Source: Solanum dulcamara
Lineage: Eukaryota > Streptophyta > Magnoliopsida > Solanales > Solanaceae
DNA: 64,000 nt
Reading direction: 5' to 3'
Assembly (NCBI RefSeq): GCF_947179165.1
Contig: NC_077240.1
Span: 28,624,001 to 28,688,000 of the forward strand
The position numbers and the translations under genes are program-made. The notes beneath the pieces are model-generated. The model saw nothing but the letters and a program-made list of their open reading frames with translations. It was not told where the DNA came from and made no database searches. Positions 1 to 12,815 of this stretch are shown in pieces (position 1 is the first letter of the stretch; every line of letters starts with the position of its first letter).

Positions 1-423
1 ATAGACATATGTTTAGTTAAAAGAAAAGGAATCTTTCGTAAATAGCGAGATTAGTGCTCATAAAAAAATAGCGATAATTCTTTTTCAAAATGTAGCAGTT
101 TTTCTTTCAAATCGTAGCATATACATTGTATGCGTATACAAGAATTGTGCCAACAATATAACTATATAAGGATATGTGTATTCTGCTATAATTGTTAGTT
201 GTTACCCTTTCTAGCCTTATTTTTTGCACAAAATTCTCCTGTTTAGTTTTGGACAACAAAATCCTATAGATTCAAATAAATAATTAATGTTCAAAATATG
301 GTCCAAGTATGGGCGAATTTATAGCTAACATATGATACACGCGAATTCATGATCTCTCCATAAAATTAGGTATTTTATGTATATATTTTTAAAAATTGAT
401 ATAGTAATAATTTTATTATTATT
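1..423. other. AT-rich intergenic DNA, no gene seen
   Basis: No open frame longer than background and no splice-supported exon was recognised. The sequence is A+T-rich plant intergenic DNA. Confidence 0.6.
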
Positions 424-494
424 AAAAATGAGGCCCCTCAAATTTTGGGTCCTAAGGCGGATGCCTTAATGTTAAAGGCATCAAGCCGGCCCTG
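424..494 (-). mobile_element. hAT-type transposon terminus (fragment)
   Basis: The plus strand ends in GCCGGCCCTG (485-494), which reads CAGGGCCGGC on the minus strand. This is a common terminal inverted repeat start of plant hAT elements. The adjoining 'ggcggatgcctta' stretch is also usual inside such ends. The other terminus was not found, so this is probably a truncated copy. Confidence 0.45.
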
Positions 495-2689
495 CCTAGA
501 GGACTTCTGGATTAGGGGTCAATTCACACTTAATATGTTTTTTTTATTTTTTTTTTTGGTAATTACATTGATATCGTAAAAGTTTTAGATTCGCCACCGA
601 ATCCAAGTGGAAATAAGAACAAAATTATGTAAGGACTCCTCTTTCAAATCTTCAGTATTATACTCATTATTTCTCACACTTTCACTCTTGGCTTGTCTGT
701 ATGGATGATTACAATATCATGAGTTTGAACACTAATAATTTCCTAGTCACTGTCAATCCAATTGAACTTCTTCTAATTTCTTCTTTATTATTATGCAAAA
801 AAGAAAAGAACACCCCAACCATACTTCCAAGTTCCAACACGAAAAAATCAACATACAATAAGGAAGCATCTCTAATCTAGCCGTCTTTTTCTCAAATTTT
901 AAAGAGCACACAATTTTTGTTATTGTATACTCTTAATTAATATAGTCTGATCTCTATATAACGATCATTTTTTTATAATATTTTATTATAACAGTCATGT
1001 CTTTTAGTGGAACCAATCTTTCATTTTATGTTATATTATATATTATTTCTATTATAATATTTTATTATAGCAATCTAAAAATATCAGGACAAATGACACT
1101 ATTATAGAGAATTTTCATTGTCGTATAGAGGTAGCATGATTTTTTTTTTTAAAAAAAAAAAGGAAAGGAGGGGAAAATGTCATTTATAAAGGAAAACAAT
1201 AAACTTACAGATGGAACAAAAATGAAGAACCGGTTGTCTATTCTGCATTCAAATCCTCAATTAGAATTCCTGTTGAAGTTATCAAAACAAAGAAAGTACT
1301 TAAGTTTATGAAGCCACTTCATTAGCTTTACATTAAACATAACAATTGACATATTAAACAAAGAAAAAATATTCACTGTGGATGAGGGTACATATAATTG
1401 GTCAAAATAAAAGTACTAATCTTAAATTAACGTGTGGCAATTGTTACAAATGATAGTGGGAATGAAACTGCCTTTCAGTAACATGAATGATTAAACATGA
1501 AATTTATAGTTTAATTAAGTGATTAGCTATTGGTTAACACGTATCAATGTTTTATTGAAAGAGCTTTGGCATGCGTTTAAGCAGAAAAGAAAGTTGTAAG
1601 TGTCACTTTTTTTATATAATAATATTAAAAGATTGGGGGGGGGAGGGGGGTACGTGTTGCATTTGCCTTGGTCTTTTCAGATTAATATGATGATTGTATT
1701 TCAATTTTTTTTAAAACAATATATAGTATGGATAGTTCTACTCATTTGATATCAAACACAGTTCCTATGTCATGTTGTAATGATTCACGACATTTTGCTT
1801 TCTTCTTCTTTTTTTTCTTCTTAGTTTTCTAGATTATCTTGTCGGGGATTGGTACATGTGTCAAGATGAAACGGAAGACTTTTTCGGCATCCCTTTTCAA
1901 ACTGTCTGATAACTAATGTCGTCAAAGCAGCTGGGGTGATTAGTATCATCGTATTGCCTTCAACAACTTCTTTTGTTTTATAGCTACGGCCCATATCCTT
2001 TCTAAGTGGTTCGTAAGTCTTTTTTCGTTTAGACTTCTAAAGACTACTTGTGCCCTTTGTTTCTGCTTTAGACTCTTGAGGTATTGCTCTTGTTACTCTT
2101 TTTAGTTTTAGTGAAGTGCTAATAGGGCTTAACTTTCGATTTAGCCCTAGCTCCTTCCATTACTTGAGAGCTTACGCCTTCATGTTCTATTTCACTCCGC
2201 GAGAGGGGGGGGGGGGTTCTTTATCCTCACGCTACTACTTCGCCTTGCAAGGTGGTCGTTGTTGATTTATACGGAATTCTACGTTTCCCATGCTACTTGG
2301 GTTAGAGTCTAAGCTAGTGATGATTTCAGTTACTGATGGATTGTCACCATAGCCAGATATAAAATTAATTTTAATTTTATGTCTTTTTAAAGAAATTTTA
2401 TTTTTTACATATAAGAGATTTAAAAAGATTATTTCTGTTCTATTCAATTTGTAAGTAATTATAAGACATCATTTTCTCATATGAAATTGGTTCTCCTCGG
2501 AGAGTCCGAAACCTAAACGAGGGAAAAGAAATTTTCAAATGGAACGAAAAAAGGTGAAAAAAATATTGTACCCAATCTACCTATAGGATATAGCATATGA
2601 AATATATATCCTTACCATATCTACTAAATCCCTCTATATTTCAAAATAATTACATAATCTCTCTACCTCCCACCCCCTTTCTCTCGTTG
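495..2689. other. Intergenic DNA, no gene recognised
   Basis: Low-complexity AT-rich sequence with homopolymer runs (T run near 541, G runs near 1635 and 2205). The short minus-strand open frame at 2235-2447 has no recognisable domain and is treated as noise. Confidence 0.5.
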
Positions 2690-4335
2690 GCTCTCTCCCT
2701 CTTCCTCTCTCTCTCTCTCTCTCTCCCTCTATCTTCTTTGTCTTTCTCTCTCGATCTACTCCCCCTCGCTCTCTCCCTCTCTCTCCTCTTTATGCTTGGT
2801 GATAACGTGTATCATTGCGAATTTCAATATCATATATATACATGTATCTTTGATACTAGATGTTCGTGTCTATGCTCGAATACATTAGTGAATGTATCAG
2901 TGCATATTTAATACTAGATACATGCATTTCTGAAACTATATATGTATATTTATGCATGGATATACTAAATATTTGATACTAGATACGCTGATGAAATAAA
3001 TATCGGATACACGGGATGAAATTGATATCAGATACACTGGTATACATGAAATTGATACTAGACATACAAATAATTAAAATTTATGAAACTCAAATACATT
3101 CTGAAATACAGATAGATAGGAAGAATGATGAGAGAGAGCGGAGAGAGACGAGCGACAAAGTCATTGTACATCAGATACATACGAATCACGCTTGAATACA
3201 GTATATCTAAGTCAAATTACACCTATTTTAATCCGCATATACCTAAACACATGTATCTGGAACAATATTTTTGTCTCTTTATGCAAAACTTGAGGTGTAA
3301 ACAAAGCATTATGTTATGGGATACAAACAAGTCACTAGAATACATTTGTTGGCTTGGGAACATCAAAATATTGTGCACACACCATAAACCTAAATTCTAT
3401 TATTTCATATTACAGCTACCAAGTGTCGTTAGTTAAGTTTGGGACTTTCTTCTAACCATCAAATAATTTCGAATAATTATCTAATTTATACACGGCTTGT
3501 GGAAACTTCCTTGTTTCAAATAACAAGTCTTTTTGAAGAAACAAACAAAATAGCCATGGGTTTATGAAAAGTATGATAAATATTGGTACACTAGGAATAT
3601 TAATTGCAAAATGGAATATTACCTGAGTAAGAATCTCGTTTTCTTATGATTAGACTATTTACCTAGAAAGTAGTTATTTCAAAATTATTATCTATCTTCA
3701 ATATTGAAAAAAAATAACAATACATGCAATTTTACGAATTACTAATTGCGAGACAAGAATACTTATACTGGACTATTTATTATACCAAATAAATGGATGT
3801 GTAACACATGTTTGAATATATATAGTTATGATTTGACAAGGTGAACCATGAGGACAAGTAACCCAACTCTTCTCCCCTTAGTCAAGTACTCATTCGTTTT
3901 AATTTATTTAACTTATTTTAATTTGATACAAAATTTAAAAAATTTAAAAAAAATCGAATCTTATGATCTATAATTAAAGATATGTTAAATATATATAAAT
4001 ATTTTTTAATTTTATGATTTTAAACAGTCATATGGAAAGTAAGAATTAAAGATTTTCTAAAAAAGAAAGAAATTGTTCTTTTTAAAAGGGATTAAAAAGA
4101 GAAATAGATCAAACAAATTAAAATAAATGGAGTATTATGGGAAAACTATGAAAGATCTGATTTGATTATTTTCTTTTCCGTTACTATTTACTCATGTTGT
4201 TTAAGATATAGTTTAGTTTTTCACTCGAATCAATCAATTTGTTCGTTGGTTTCTTTGGTTATATTCTTTATTGATTATGTTTTAAAAATTTAAATTTGAT
4301 CACTTGTAGTTAATTAATAATAAGGAAAGAAATAT
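2690..4335 (+). repeat. Direct duplication, copy A
   Basis: Copy A starts in a CT-rich microsatellite (about 2690-2790). It continues through an array of 'gatactagataca'-like words (2840-3070), 'caaaatagccatggg' near 3550 and 'gatttgacaaggtgaacc' near 3830, and ends near 'gttaattaataataagga'. All these landmarks recur in the same order and strand in copy B. The CT-rich open frames here are simple-sequence artefacts. Confidence 0.7.
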
Positions 4336-4524
4336 TTTAATAATAGTACATTTTAAGGTGATGTTTTTAAAAGTAAAAAAAAAATAACCGAACAAAATCG
4401 ATATGATTGGAATGGTTTTAAAAAATCTAATTTTGGTTATACATTATAAAGTATCTGAAAAAATAGGACGGTATAATTTTTTTAAAATAACCGACCGAAC
4501 CGTCCCATTGACACCCCTACTGAG
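4336..4524 (-). mobile_element. Possible MITE end between the duplicated units
   Basis: The stretch is rich in 'accgaac' and 'aaccgaccg' words and ends 'cattgacacccctac'. This resembles the 'ccatgtacaccccta' end of the hAT-type MITE at 9775-10371. The left end is not clear. Confidence 0.3.
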
Positions 4525-7165
4525 TGGCTCTCTCCCTCTCTCCCCCCCCCCCCCGCTCCCTCCCTCCCTCCCTCTATCCTCTTTCTCTTTATCTCTCTAT
4601 CTACTCCCCTTCGCTCTCTCCCTGTCTCTCCTCTTTCTGCTCGGTGATGATGTGTATCATTGCGAATTTCAATATCATATATATATACATGTATTTTTGA
4701 TACTAGATCCATGTGTCTATGCACGAATACATTAATGAATATATCAGTGCATATTTTGATACTAGATACATGTATTTCTAAAATTGTATACGTATATTTA
4801 CGCACGAGTATACTAAATATTTGATATTGAATATGCTGATGAAATAAATATCGGATACACTGGATGAAATTGATATCAGATACATTGTTATACATGAAAT
4901 TGCTACTGAATACACAAATAATTAAAATTTATGAAACTCGAATGCATTCTGAAATACAGATACATAAGAAGAATGATGAGAGAGAAGAGAGATACGAGCG
5001 ACAAAGTCAATATATCTTCAATACATGCAAATCAGACTTGAATATAGTATATTTAAATCAAATTACACCTATTTTAATTTGTATATATCTGAAAGGCTGA
5101 AACACATGTATCTGTTCCGTAATCCAGAACAATATTTTTGTCTCTTTATGCAAAACTTGAGGGTGTAAACAAAGAATTATGTTATGGGATACAAACAAGT
5201 CGCTAGAATACATTTGTTGGCTTGGGAACATCAAAATATTGGGCACACACCATAAACCTAAATTCTATTATTTCATATTACAGCTACCAAATGTCGTTAG
5301 TTGAGTTTGGGACTTTCTTCTTACCATCAAATAATTTCGAATAATTATCCAATTTATACACGGCTTATTAATAATTGTTATTCTACTTTTTCTAGCATGT
5401 GGAAACTTCCTTGTTTCAAATAACAACAGTCTTTTTGAAGAAACAAACAAAATAGCCGTGGATTTGTGAAAAGTATGATAAATATTGGTACACTAGGAAT
5501 ATTAATTGCAAAATGGAATATTGCCTGCGTACGAATCTTGTTCTCTTATGATTAGACTATTACCTAAATTAGTTATTTCAGAATTATTATCTCATTTTTA
5601 ATATTGGATTAAAAATAACACTACATCCAATTCACAGATAACTAATTGTGAAATAAGTTATCTCGTAATTTTTATCATAATCAAACTTAAGATAAATTCA
5701 TTCTAAAATTAATCTTAAAATTATTTATTTCTTATTCTCACTACCAAACAAGCACTTAGGGGTTGTTTGTTGTGAATGATAACACCAAATAATTTCAGAA
5801 TTAAATTATAGTGGCACTTAAATTGGTGTTTCGTTGGCAAGTCCGGATTAATAAATAGTACTGGAATAAGTTATCCTTCCTATTGGGTGGTATACTAATT
5901 CTGGGATAACTTATCCCGGGGTAAAATAGGTAAATGACAAATATATCCCTTTAAATATTTTTTATACCTCACTTTTCACATTCATATATATTTACATTAT
6001 TTTTAATATCATATATAACAACATTCACTCTTTATTTTTATGATAATTCTTCATATTTTTCTATTAAAAAATTACACTATATAATATAATTTTTATTTAT
6101 AAATTTATTTGACTAATTCTTATGTTTATTTATATTTTGATTTCTCATAAATCCTTTTTTACTTTAACAAATTTAAAATAAAAATTTTATTTTAAAATTA
6201 AATAAGAAGAAAGTTTTATTTTTAAATACATACGAACACCATAGAAATGCACACATAAAAATATTTAAGGTAAAGAAGATAAAAGTTTTATTTTAAGAAT
6301 GAATATTGAATAACTAAAGTTTGCAAAAAAAATATAAAAAATTAAATAAAGTGTAGGGTATTTTTGTAAACAAACAACCTATTCTTAAAATTTATGCAAT
6401 GCACATTATTTTGAATACAACAAATCAAACACTCAATAAAAAATAATCTCAACATAGCTTATTCCATCATAATTAATTCAAATATAACATATTTCATCAT
6501 AATTAATCTCATTATAACTTGTATTCAAACCAAATTACCTATTAAAAGAATATGTAAGCCTATGACACACCCTTTGACCCGGCAAATAAATACTTGTACC
6601 GGAGTATTAATTATACCAGATAAATGGATGTGTAACATATGTTTGAACATATATAATTATGATTTGACAAGGTTAACCATGAGGATAAGTAACCAACTCT
6701 TCTTCTCTTAGTTAAGTATTCGTTTGTTTTAATTTGTTTGACTTATTTTAACTTGATATAAAATTTAAAAAATAAAGAAAATTTTTGAATCTTATGATCT
6801 ATAATTAAAGATATGTTAAATATATCTAAATATTTTTTAATTTTGAGGTTTTAAATAGTCATATGAAAAATTAAAATTAAAAAGTTTCTAAAAAAGAAAA
6901 GAATAGTTCTTTCTAAAAGGGATTAAAAAGAAAAATAGACCAAATAAATTAAAATAAATGGAGTATTATGGTAAAACTATGAGAAATCTGATTTGATTAT
7001 TTTCTTTTCCGTTACTACTTACTCATGTTGTTTAAGATATAGTTTAGTTTTTCACTCGAATCAATCAATTTTTTCGTTGGTTTCTTTGATTATATTCTTT
7101 ATTAATTATGTTTTAAAAATTTAAATTTGACCACTTGTAGTTAATTAATAATAAGGATATATACT
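4525..7165 (+). repeat. Direct duplication, copy B (interrupted)
   Basis: Colinear with copy A: CT/CCCT-rich start, 'gatactagat' words (4690-4910), 'aaaatagccgtgg' near 5450, 'gatttgacaaggttaacc' near 6660, and the same 'gttaattaataataagga' end. It differs from A by many substitutions, a C run and an extra ~0.93 kb at 5657-6583. Confidence 0.7.
5657..6583. mobile_element. Unclassified ~0.93-kb insertion in copy B
   Basis: Absent from copy A at the matching position (near 3750-3765). It is flanked by AAATAA at 5651-5656 and again at 6584-6589, which is consistent with a 6-bp target duplication. No coding frame and no clear terminal inverted repeat were seen. The words 'accaaacaagcac' and 'ggggttgtttg' meet near 5750-5770, so two small elements may be joined here. 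Confidence 0.5.
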
Positions 7166-7310
7166 ATTGAAAGAAAATAATACTGTTTATTAATTTGTTA
7201 TATTACAAAAGTAAAAATAAAAATCTATTTTTTTAATATAAGGAACAAGTAAAATTATACAAATGAGTATACTGAAAGCTTTTGTTAGAATAGCTTCCTG
7301 AATAATCTAA

Positions 7311-7720
7311 GGGGCCATTTGGTAGGATGCATTAAAAAAAATAATGTATATATTATTTTTGTATATTACTAACACCTTATTTTGTATACTTTTTCAAGTT
7401 ATGTATAATTAATACATGATAAATTATGGTACTAGCAATGCAAGGATTTTTATTGCTTGCATTAGCATAATTAAAGACATGATTCTCCCTGAAACTTTTT
7501 TCACATTCTTTCTAACATATTTATGGAGAATATTTTACAAACAAATATTATTATTATTATTTTTAGAAATTATGCAATGCAGGTTATTTTTAATATATCA
7601 AATTAAACAATGCATAAAAATACTTATTTTTACATAATTAATACCAGCATTAATTATTAATATCAATATTATTAATACATTTTATTTAACACTATTTTTA
7701 TATACCCTATCAAACAACCC
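7311..7720. mobile_element. MITE, family copy 1
   Basis: The left end GGGGCCATTTGGTAGG and the right end CCTATCAAACAACCC are imperfect inverted repeats. The interior is AT-rich and noncoding. The last ~130 bp ('aatacattttatttaacac') matches a second copy at 34418-34886. No convincing target duplication was found. Confidence 0.6.
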
Positions 7721-9766
7721 AAAACCCTTGGACCTAGCTAGCTGGTTTTGCTGGTGCTTGTTTACTTCAAGCAAAGTAATAGCAAAGGAAGAAGACGTGG
7801 ACCAGTGTATTAATTTTCCCAACACATTATTAATGATTAAATATTAATGGCCTAAAGAGCTGAATTGACATGTAAAAGGGACTAACATACAACTAACATG
7901 CACCATCTCTCAATCAAAATTTAATTATAACACCACTAAATCAAAAAATACCATAAGGATCGTTACAATAATATATTTTCTATAACTTTTATTCTATTCA
8001 CCTTCATAACTTTTACATGCGTAGCTCATTTGATCATGTGAGATGATATCATAATTTGAAATCATATGAGATAAAATTGAAATTTTATTTTGAATTTTAA
8101 GTTGTAATTTTTATTCATAAACGTAAAAATCCTATAAGTTGTAAAATCTATGAAAATTGCCCTAATTCTTTATACAATCTTATCAAATAAGCAAAGTTCA
8201 TAAAAAATATAATACAGTACTATCACAAAGCTATTCTTAAGAAAATATAATATTTATTGATCGAACTTTAATTCAATAAAAAAGTAAAATTGAAAATGAG
8301 TTGTAATTTACTATTCTTTAATATAATTCTCTCATATAGTATGAACAATCTCCTCACGTTGAGCATGCATGCATTTTTCGATTAGATAACTGAGAAAACG
8401 AAACAATATTGTTACTTTGAGCCGTTGTTGGTCAATATCATTAGTAACCATATCATCATGTTCATATTCCGTGAATATTGATCACTCCTTTGGTGATCTC
8501 GCAAAAAATTATGTAACATTACACCAGTTATGACAATTGTAAGAGTAATATATCAACTATAGATTTTGTTTAAATATGAAATAAATGATTGGTAGATATA
8601 AAATGGTGCCTTTTTCTTTTCAAAATATAAACGTGTGGGTCAATTTTCGTTTTTGAAAAATATGAAATCATGATATGAAATTTTCAAATCAAGTGTTTTT
8701 TTGGTGGAGAATTTGAGATTTCATCTCATAATTTAAAATCATGAGATAAAATCACCTGTCCAAAAGTATTTTATCTCATAATTTCAAATTTACGAGCTGA
8801 AATCACATGACCAAACACCTATTTAATATATTATACACGACTCTCATGCCTTTCATATCCAAATATGATTCTCTTAAGTATTTAATGTATAAGTTATGAC
8901 ACTACCTTATGGTGTATTAGTATAGGGTGTAAATAATGTATTTGGCTTCAGAAATTAGCTTATTTTGGCAAGTCAAATTTATGATTGGAAGTGGAAAATC
9001 CAACTCGAATGACTCTGTGAAAGAAAAATAAAAAAAATTGTGATTTTATTGATAAAAATATAATAAAAACTTCTATATAATTGAGAAAAACATGATTTAG
9101 TGAGTTTATTAAATAATTCTATATAGATGAATGACTTTATCAATACACAATATAGTTAAATGGCCTTACTAAATAATTTTACATAATCAATTGATCGTTT
9201 GAAAAATTTACTCTCAAAGTTAAGTTTTGGATTCAAAGCAAAAGTAGCATATTGGTGAAGTTCTTTTTAACTGTGTTTACTTTGTTTTAAGACTCTTTGT
9301 TCATATATTAGCCATTTTAATACTAGCTATGAGTTCTTTTTTTCCCCTCAATATATTACTCAATTTCAAATATCTTGAATACTTTGACACAATGATTAAA
9401 TTAGACTTTTATGATAGTTTATCTTCATATTAATGTGTGGTTCAAGATTCACTTTCCTTAATTGTAAGTGTTTAAATATACAATTTCATTAATTTATTGA
9501 ATTAACTTTTATATAGAGGATGGTCCTAGACTATCCCTCATTTTTTTCTTTGAATCTATCAAAAGATTATGTATATATGAAAAATTTTATCGATTCTGTT
9601 TTAAAAAAAATATGAATTTTTGAATTTATTAATTGGACCACACAAACGCGAATAAATCATCGAAGAATATTTTAATATCATCTTTAGGATATTCTATTAT
9701 CATAATCTTGTGGTTCAAAATAAGTGAACTTTTTAGACGTGGAATATCCCATAAGAAGATTAGTTA
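7721..9766. other. AT-rich intergenic DNA with a small inverted repeat
   Basis: No gene recognised. Around 8655-8822 the words 'gatttcatctcataattt' and 'aatcatgagataaaatcac' recur in inverted form ('ttatctcataattt', 'gctgaaatcacatgac'), consistent with a decayed MITE of about 170 bp. Confidence 0.45.
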
Positions 9767-9774
9767 ATTACACT

Positions 9775-10371
9775 TAGGGCTGTGCAGGGCAAATCGATAA
9801 ACCGCATCAAACCGACAAACCGAACTAAACCGGAAAAAAATCCGACTAGTGGTTTGGTTTGATTTTAACTAAAAAAAGTCAAACCGAACACAAACCGATC
9901 CGATTATAGATATACTATTTTTAAATTATGTTATACATAAAAATATTTATTAAAATGTGATTTATAAATATATTTTTAAAATTTTTCATAATTTTTGTTT
10001 TCTTTCTTACATTTAGATATGGACTTGAGAAGCCCATCTAAATAATATACAAAAAAAACTCATCTTATAAAGTTATATTATAAAGTTAAAACTTCAAACA
10101 ATGTTCTGCCTCCATCTTATATGTTGATATTTTGTACTAGAACTCTTTTTAAGAAGCATTGCTCTGTGCTTTTTATTAGATACTATGAAAAACCTGAGAA
10201 ATCCGAAAAAATCCGAAAAACCCGAAAAAAACCAAAAAACCCGAGAAAAATTGATATCGAAAAACCCGACTTTTATTGATTTGGTTTGGTTTATAGATTT
10301 AATAACCCGACACAAATAGTTTGATTTGGTTTGTAAAAAATCCGAACCAATCCGGTCCATGTACACCCCTA
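9775..10371. mobile_element. hAT-type MITE with intact 8-bp target duplication
   Basis: The 597-bp element begins TAGGGCTGTGCAGGG and ends CCATGTACACCCCTA, an imperfect inverted pair. ATTACACT flanks both sides (9767-9774 and 10372-10379), the 8-bp duplication expected of hAT elements. The subterminal DNA is packed with 'accgaa' and 'aaccaaa' words on one side and 'ggtttggtttg' on the other. The 90-codon minus-strand frame inside is not a gene. Confidence 0.8.
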
Positions 10372-10595
10372 ATTACACTAATCAAAAGATCATTTGACAA
10401 TATTATCCTTTTATTTTTCCAAACGTTTTTTAAAAAGTAAAATAGTCAACGTTTAGATTTGAAAAATTTATTAGAGAAAAGAGTAATTTTGAAAAAGTGT
10501 AATTAACTAGTAATTTTTTTTGAACTTTGAAAACTCATTTATTTTAAATAAAAAATATTCTAAAAATCACTTAGTTTGAACGGAGGAGAATAAGA

Positions 10596-10859
10596 GGCCG
10601 TTTGAATTGATTTATAAGCTGCTTATAAGTTGTTTTCAATTTTTTTTAAGTATTTGACTGATCAACTTAAAGTCATTTTGTGTTTAAAATAAACCTCAAT
10701 AAATAGCTGAGTTTATTTGGATGAACTTATTTTAAGCAGTTTATAAGTTAAAAACAACTTATAAGTCAAAAAAAAAAGTTGGCCTACACCTATTTTTTTT
10801 AACTTATAAGCAGTTTTCAACTTTATAAGTTGCTTAAAAATAAGTAAATCCAGACAAGC
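10596..10859. mobile_element. Small MITE
   Basis: Starts GGCCGTTTGAATTG and ends near 'aagtaaatccagacaagc'. The subterminal 'cttataagttg' and 'caacttataag' words make it largely self-complementary. It is typical of the short GGCCGTTTGGA-type MITEs near plant genes. Confidence 0.5.
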
Positions 10860-11708
10860 TATAATATCTAACTTTTTTTATCCTCACGTTATTCCCATCC
10901 CCCTCTTAATGAAGTGTAACTGCCTTTTAACAGAATTAAACATAGTTTGTGTTTCAAACTATTTCTAAGAGTTAGTTTCAAACAAGATTAGTGGTATTAA
11001 TTTTTGTGAAAATTTCACACATAGTTACTATAAAAATCTTAATAGGTCGAAATAGCTATAGTTTATTATTTATTATTTTCTTTGCTTTAGTTATTATATT
11101 ATTCTTTATTGCTATTTAGAGGGTGTTTTGATTGGCTTAAAACTAACTTTTTGGAGTGTTTGACAAATTAAAAAATGCTTAAAATAAGTTAAAATTTACT
11201 TTTAAAAAGTCAAAAATTAAAAGTTGATCCCCTACTTTTTTTTTGGACTTAAAAGTCGTATATGTTTGACCAACAATTTTATTTTTTTTATCCTCAATAT
11301 CTTTATAATCCACATATTGTCCTCCTCCTATTTTTTTTCTCTTCTCGTTCTTTTCTTTCCTTTTTTCTATTCCTGTTCTTGCTCTCTTCTTTTTCCTTCT
11401 AAATTATTTTCTCCGTCTTTTACCTTGTTTGTTATAAATTGTTTGTGGTAAAGAAGAAATATAATCATTATTATTTATAAATATAATTGAAAAAGTATCT
11501 AAAATCTTTCATGTGCTTTATCAAAATTATATATTTTTAAAATTAAAAATAACCTACACATATAAATTTACTTATATAAATGATTTATATTGAAGTTGAA
11601 TTAAAATATAACTTAATTTTAATTCAATTTATTTTAGAAACAAAAACTTATAATAATGAGAATGTTTAACAACTTTAAGAGTATTTCAGATATTTTGATA
11701 AAAAAGTG
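10860..11708. other. AT-rich intergenic DNA with MITE-like pieces
   Basis: The segment near 11120-11250 ('gggtgttttgattggc', 'tggagtgtttgac') resembles MITE ends. No gene. The 75-codon frame at 11224 is a T-rich artefact. Confidence 0.4.
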
Positions 11709-12815
11709 GGCATAATACATAAATAAGACCTTAAATTTGGATTCAAATTTAAGTCTGACTTTTAATTTTTATAGTACACAAGTAAACACTTTAACCATCC
11801 AAAATTTAAACAAAAAACACTCGAGTCCTATAGACAAAATTTGTGATATACAAACACTCCTACGTGAATTATTGAGTTACTCAGCAGCTGTCAACCAATT
11901 AAAGATTTTGCGCATAGTTTTAAAATTAAAAAAATTAATAAACAAAAGGGCAGGGTAAAAGACCGAGTCCCAATTCACTCGATTTTCTCTCAAACATCGA
12001 AAACCCTAGTTTGAATCATCTTCTTGAATCAAAAAAAAATTCAAAATTTTTGCTGGTAGTTCGTTCTTTTTGATGTTTACATGTTCTTCTTCCTCAATTT
12101 AGTCCAAGTATGTTTAATTTTGCTCTTTTGAAAATTTATTTTTGATAGAAGGTAGAATTGTTTTTGTTACCATGACTGTAAATTCACTCCTTTTTAAATC
12201 TTTGGTCATATGGGTCATCTAATAGCTATTTTCCACCATGGAGATCATTTTTATAAATGTCAATATGTATCAAAATTGAAAAATAGTTTATTTAGCATAA
12301 ACAAGGACCACTTCTCTTTGACCAAACTGAAATCTTATGAAAAAGACATTGGGTATGATGAAGTTGAAGCAATGGCTAGTCCACGGTAAAGGAAATTAAA
12401 AAAAAAAGTAGAGCAGATCAAAGAAATGGAACCTAGAGAGAGAAGAAAAGCTTAGCGAGGAGATCAGGAATAAGGCGGAGATTGACGGCATTCCAAAGGT
12501 AAGATGACGACGAGATTCTTCTGAGAATCGGGTACAAGAACCATGAGTCCTTCAAAAAAAAGAAAAAAACATGTACTAAGATATAATAATCAACTGGAAA
12601 AGAAATAGAAAAATTTGAGAGAAATCTAATTCAACAAGTGAAGACTCAAAGAATCATTTGTAAAGTGGACACCGAACTCCCAGTTTAGGTGATAACACAT
12701 CAATTTTATGGGTGTTTAATAAATATACTGAATACTCTATAACCCATAAATTTGTCAAGTTAAAAAGTGACAGTCAACTATACAATTCTGTTTAAGTTAT
12801 TTCTAAAACATATGA

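Noticed and set aside
2597..2911. 104-codon frame rich in L, S and P
   Set aside because: It is the translation of a CT microsatellite and AT-rich flank; the duplicate unit at 4403-4735 has the same artefact in a diverged form.
4482..4895. 137-codon minus-strand frame with GREGE-type repeats
   Set aside because: Complement of the CCCT/CT simple repeat in copy B; no domain and no conservation with copy A.
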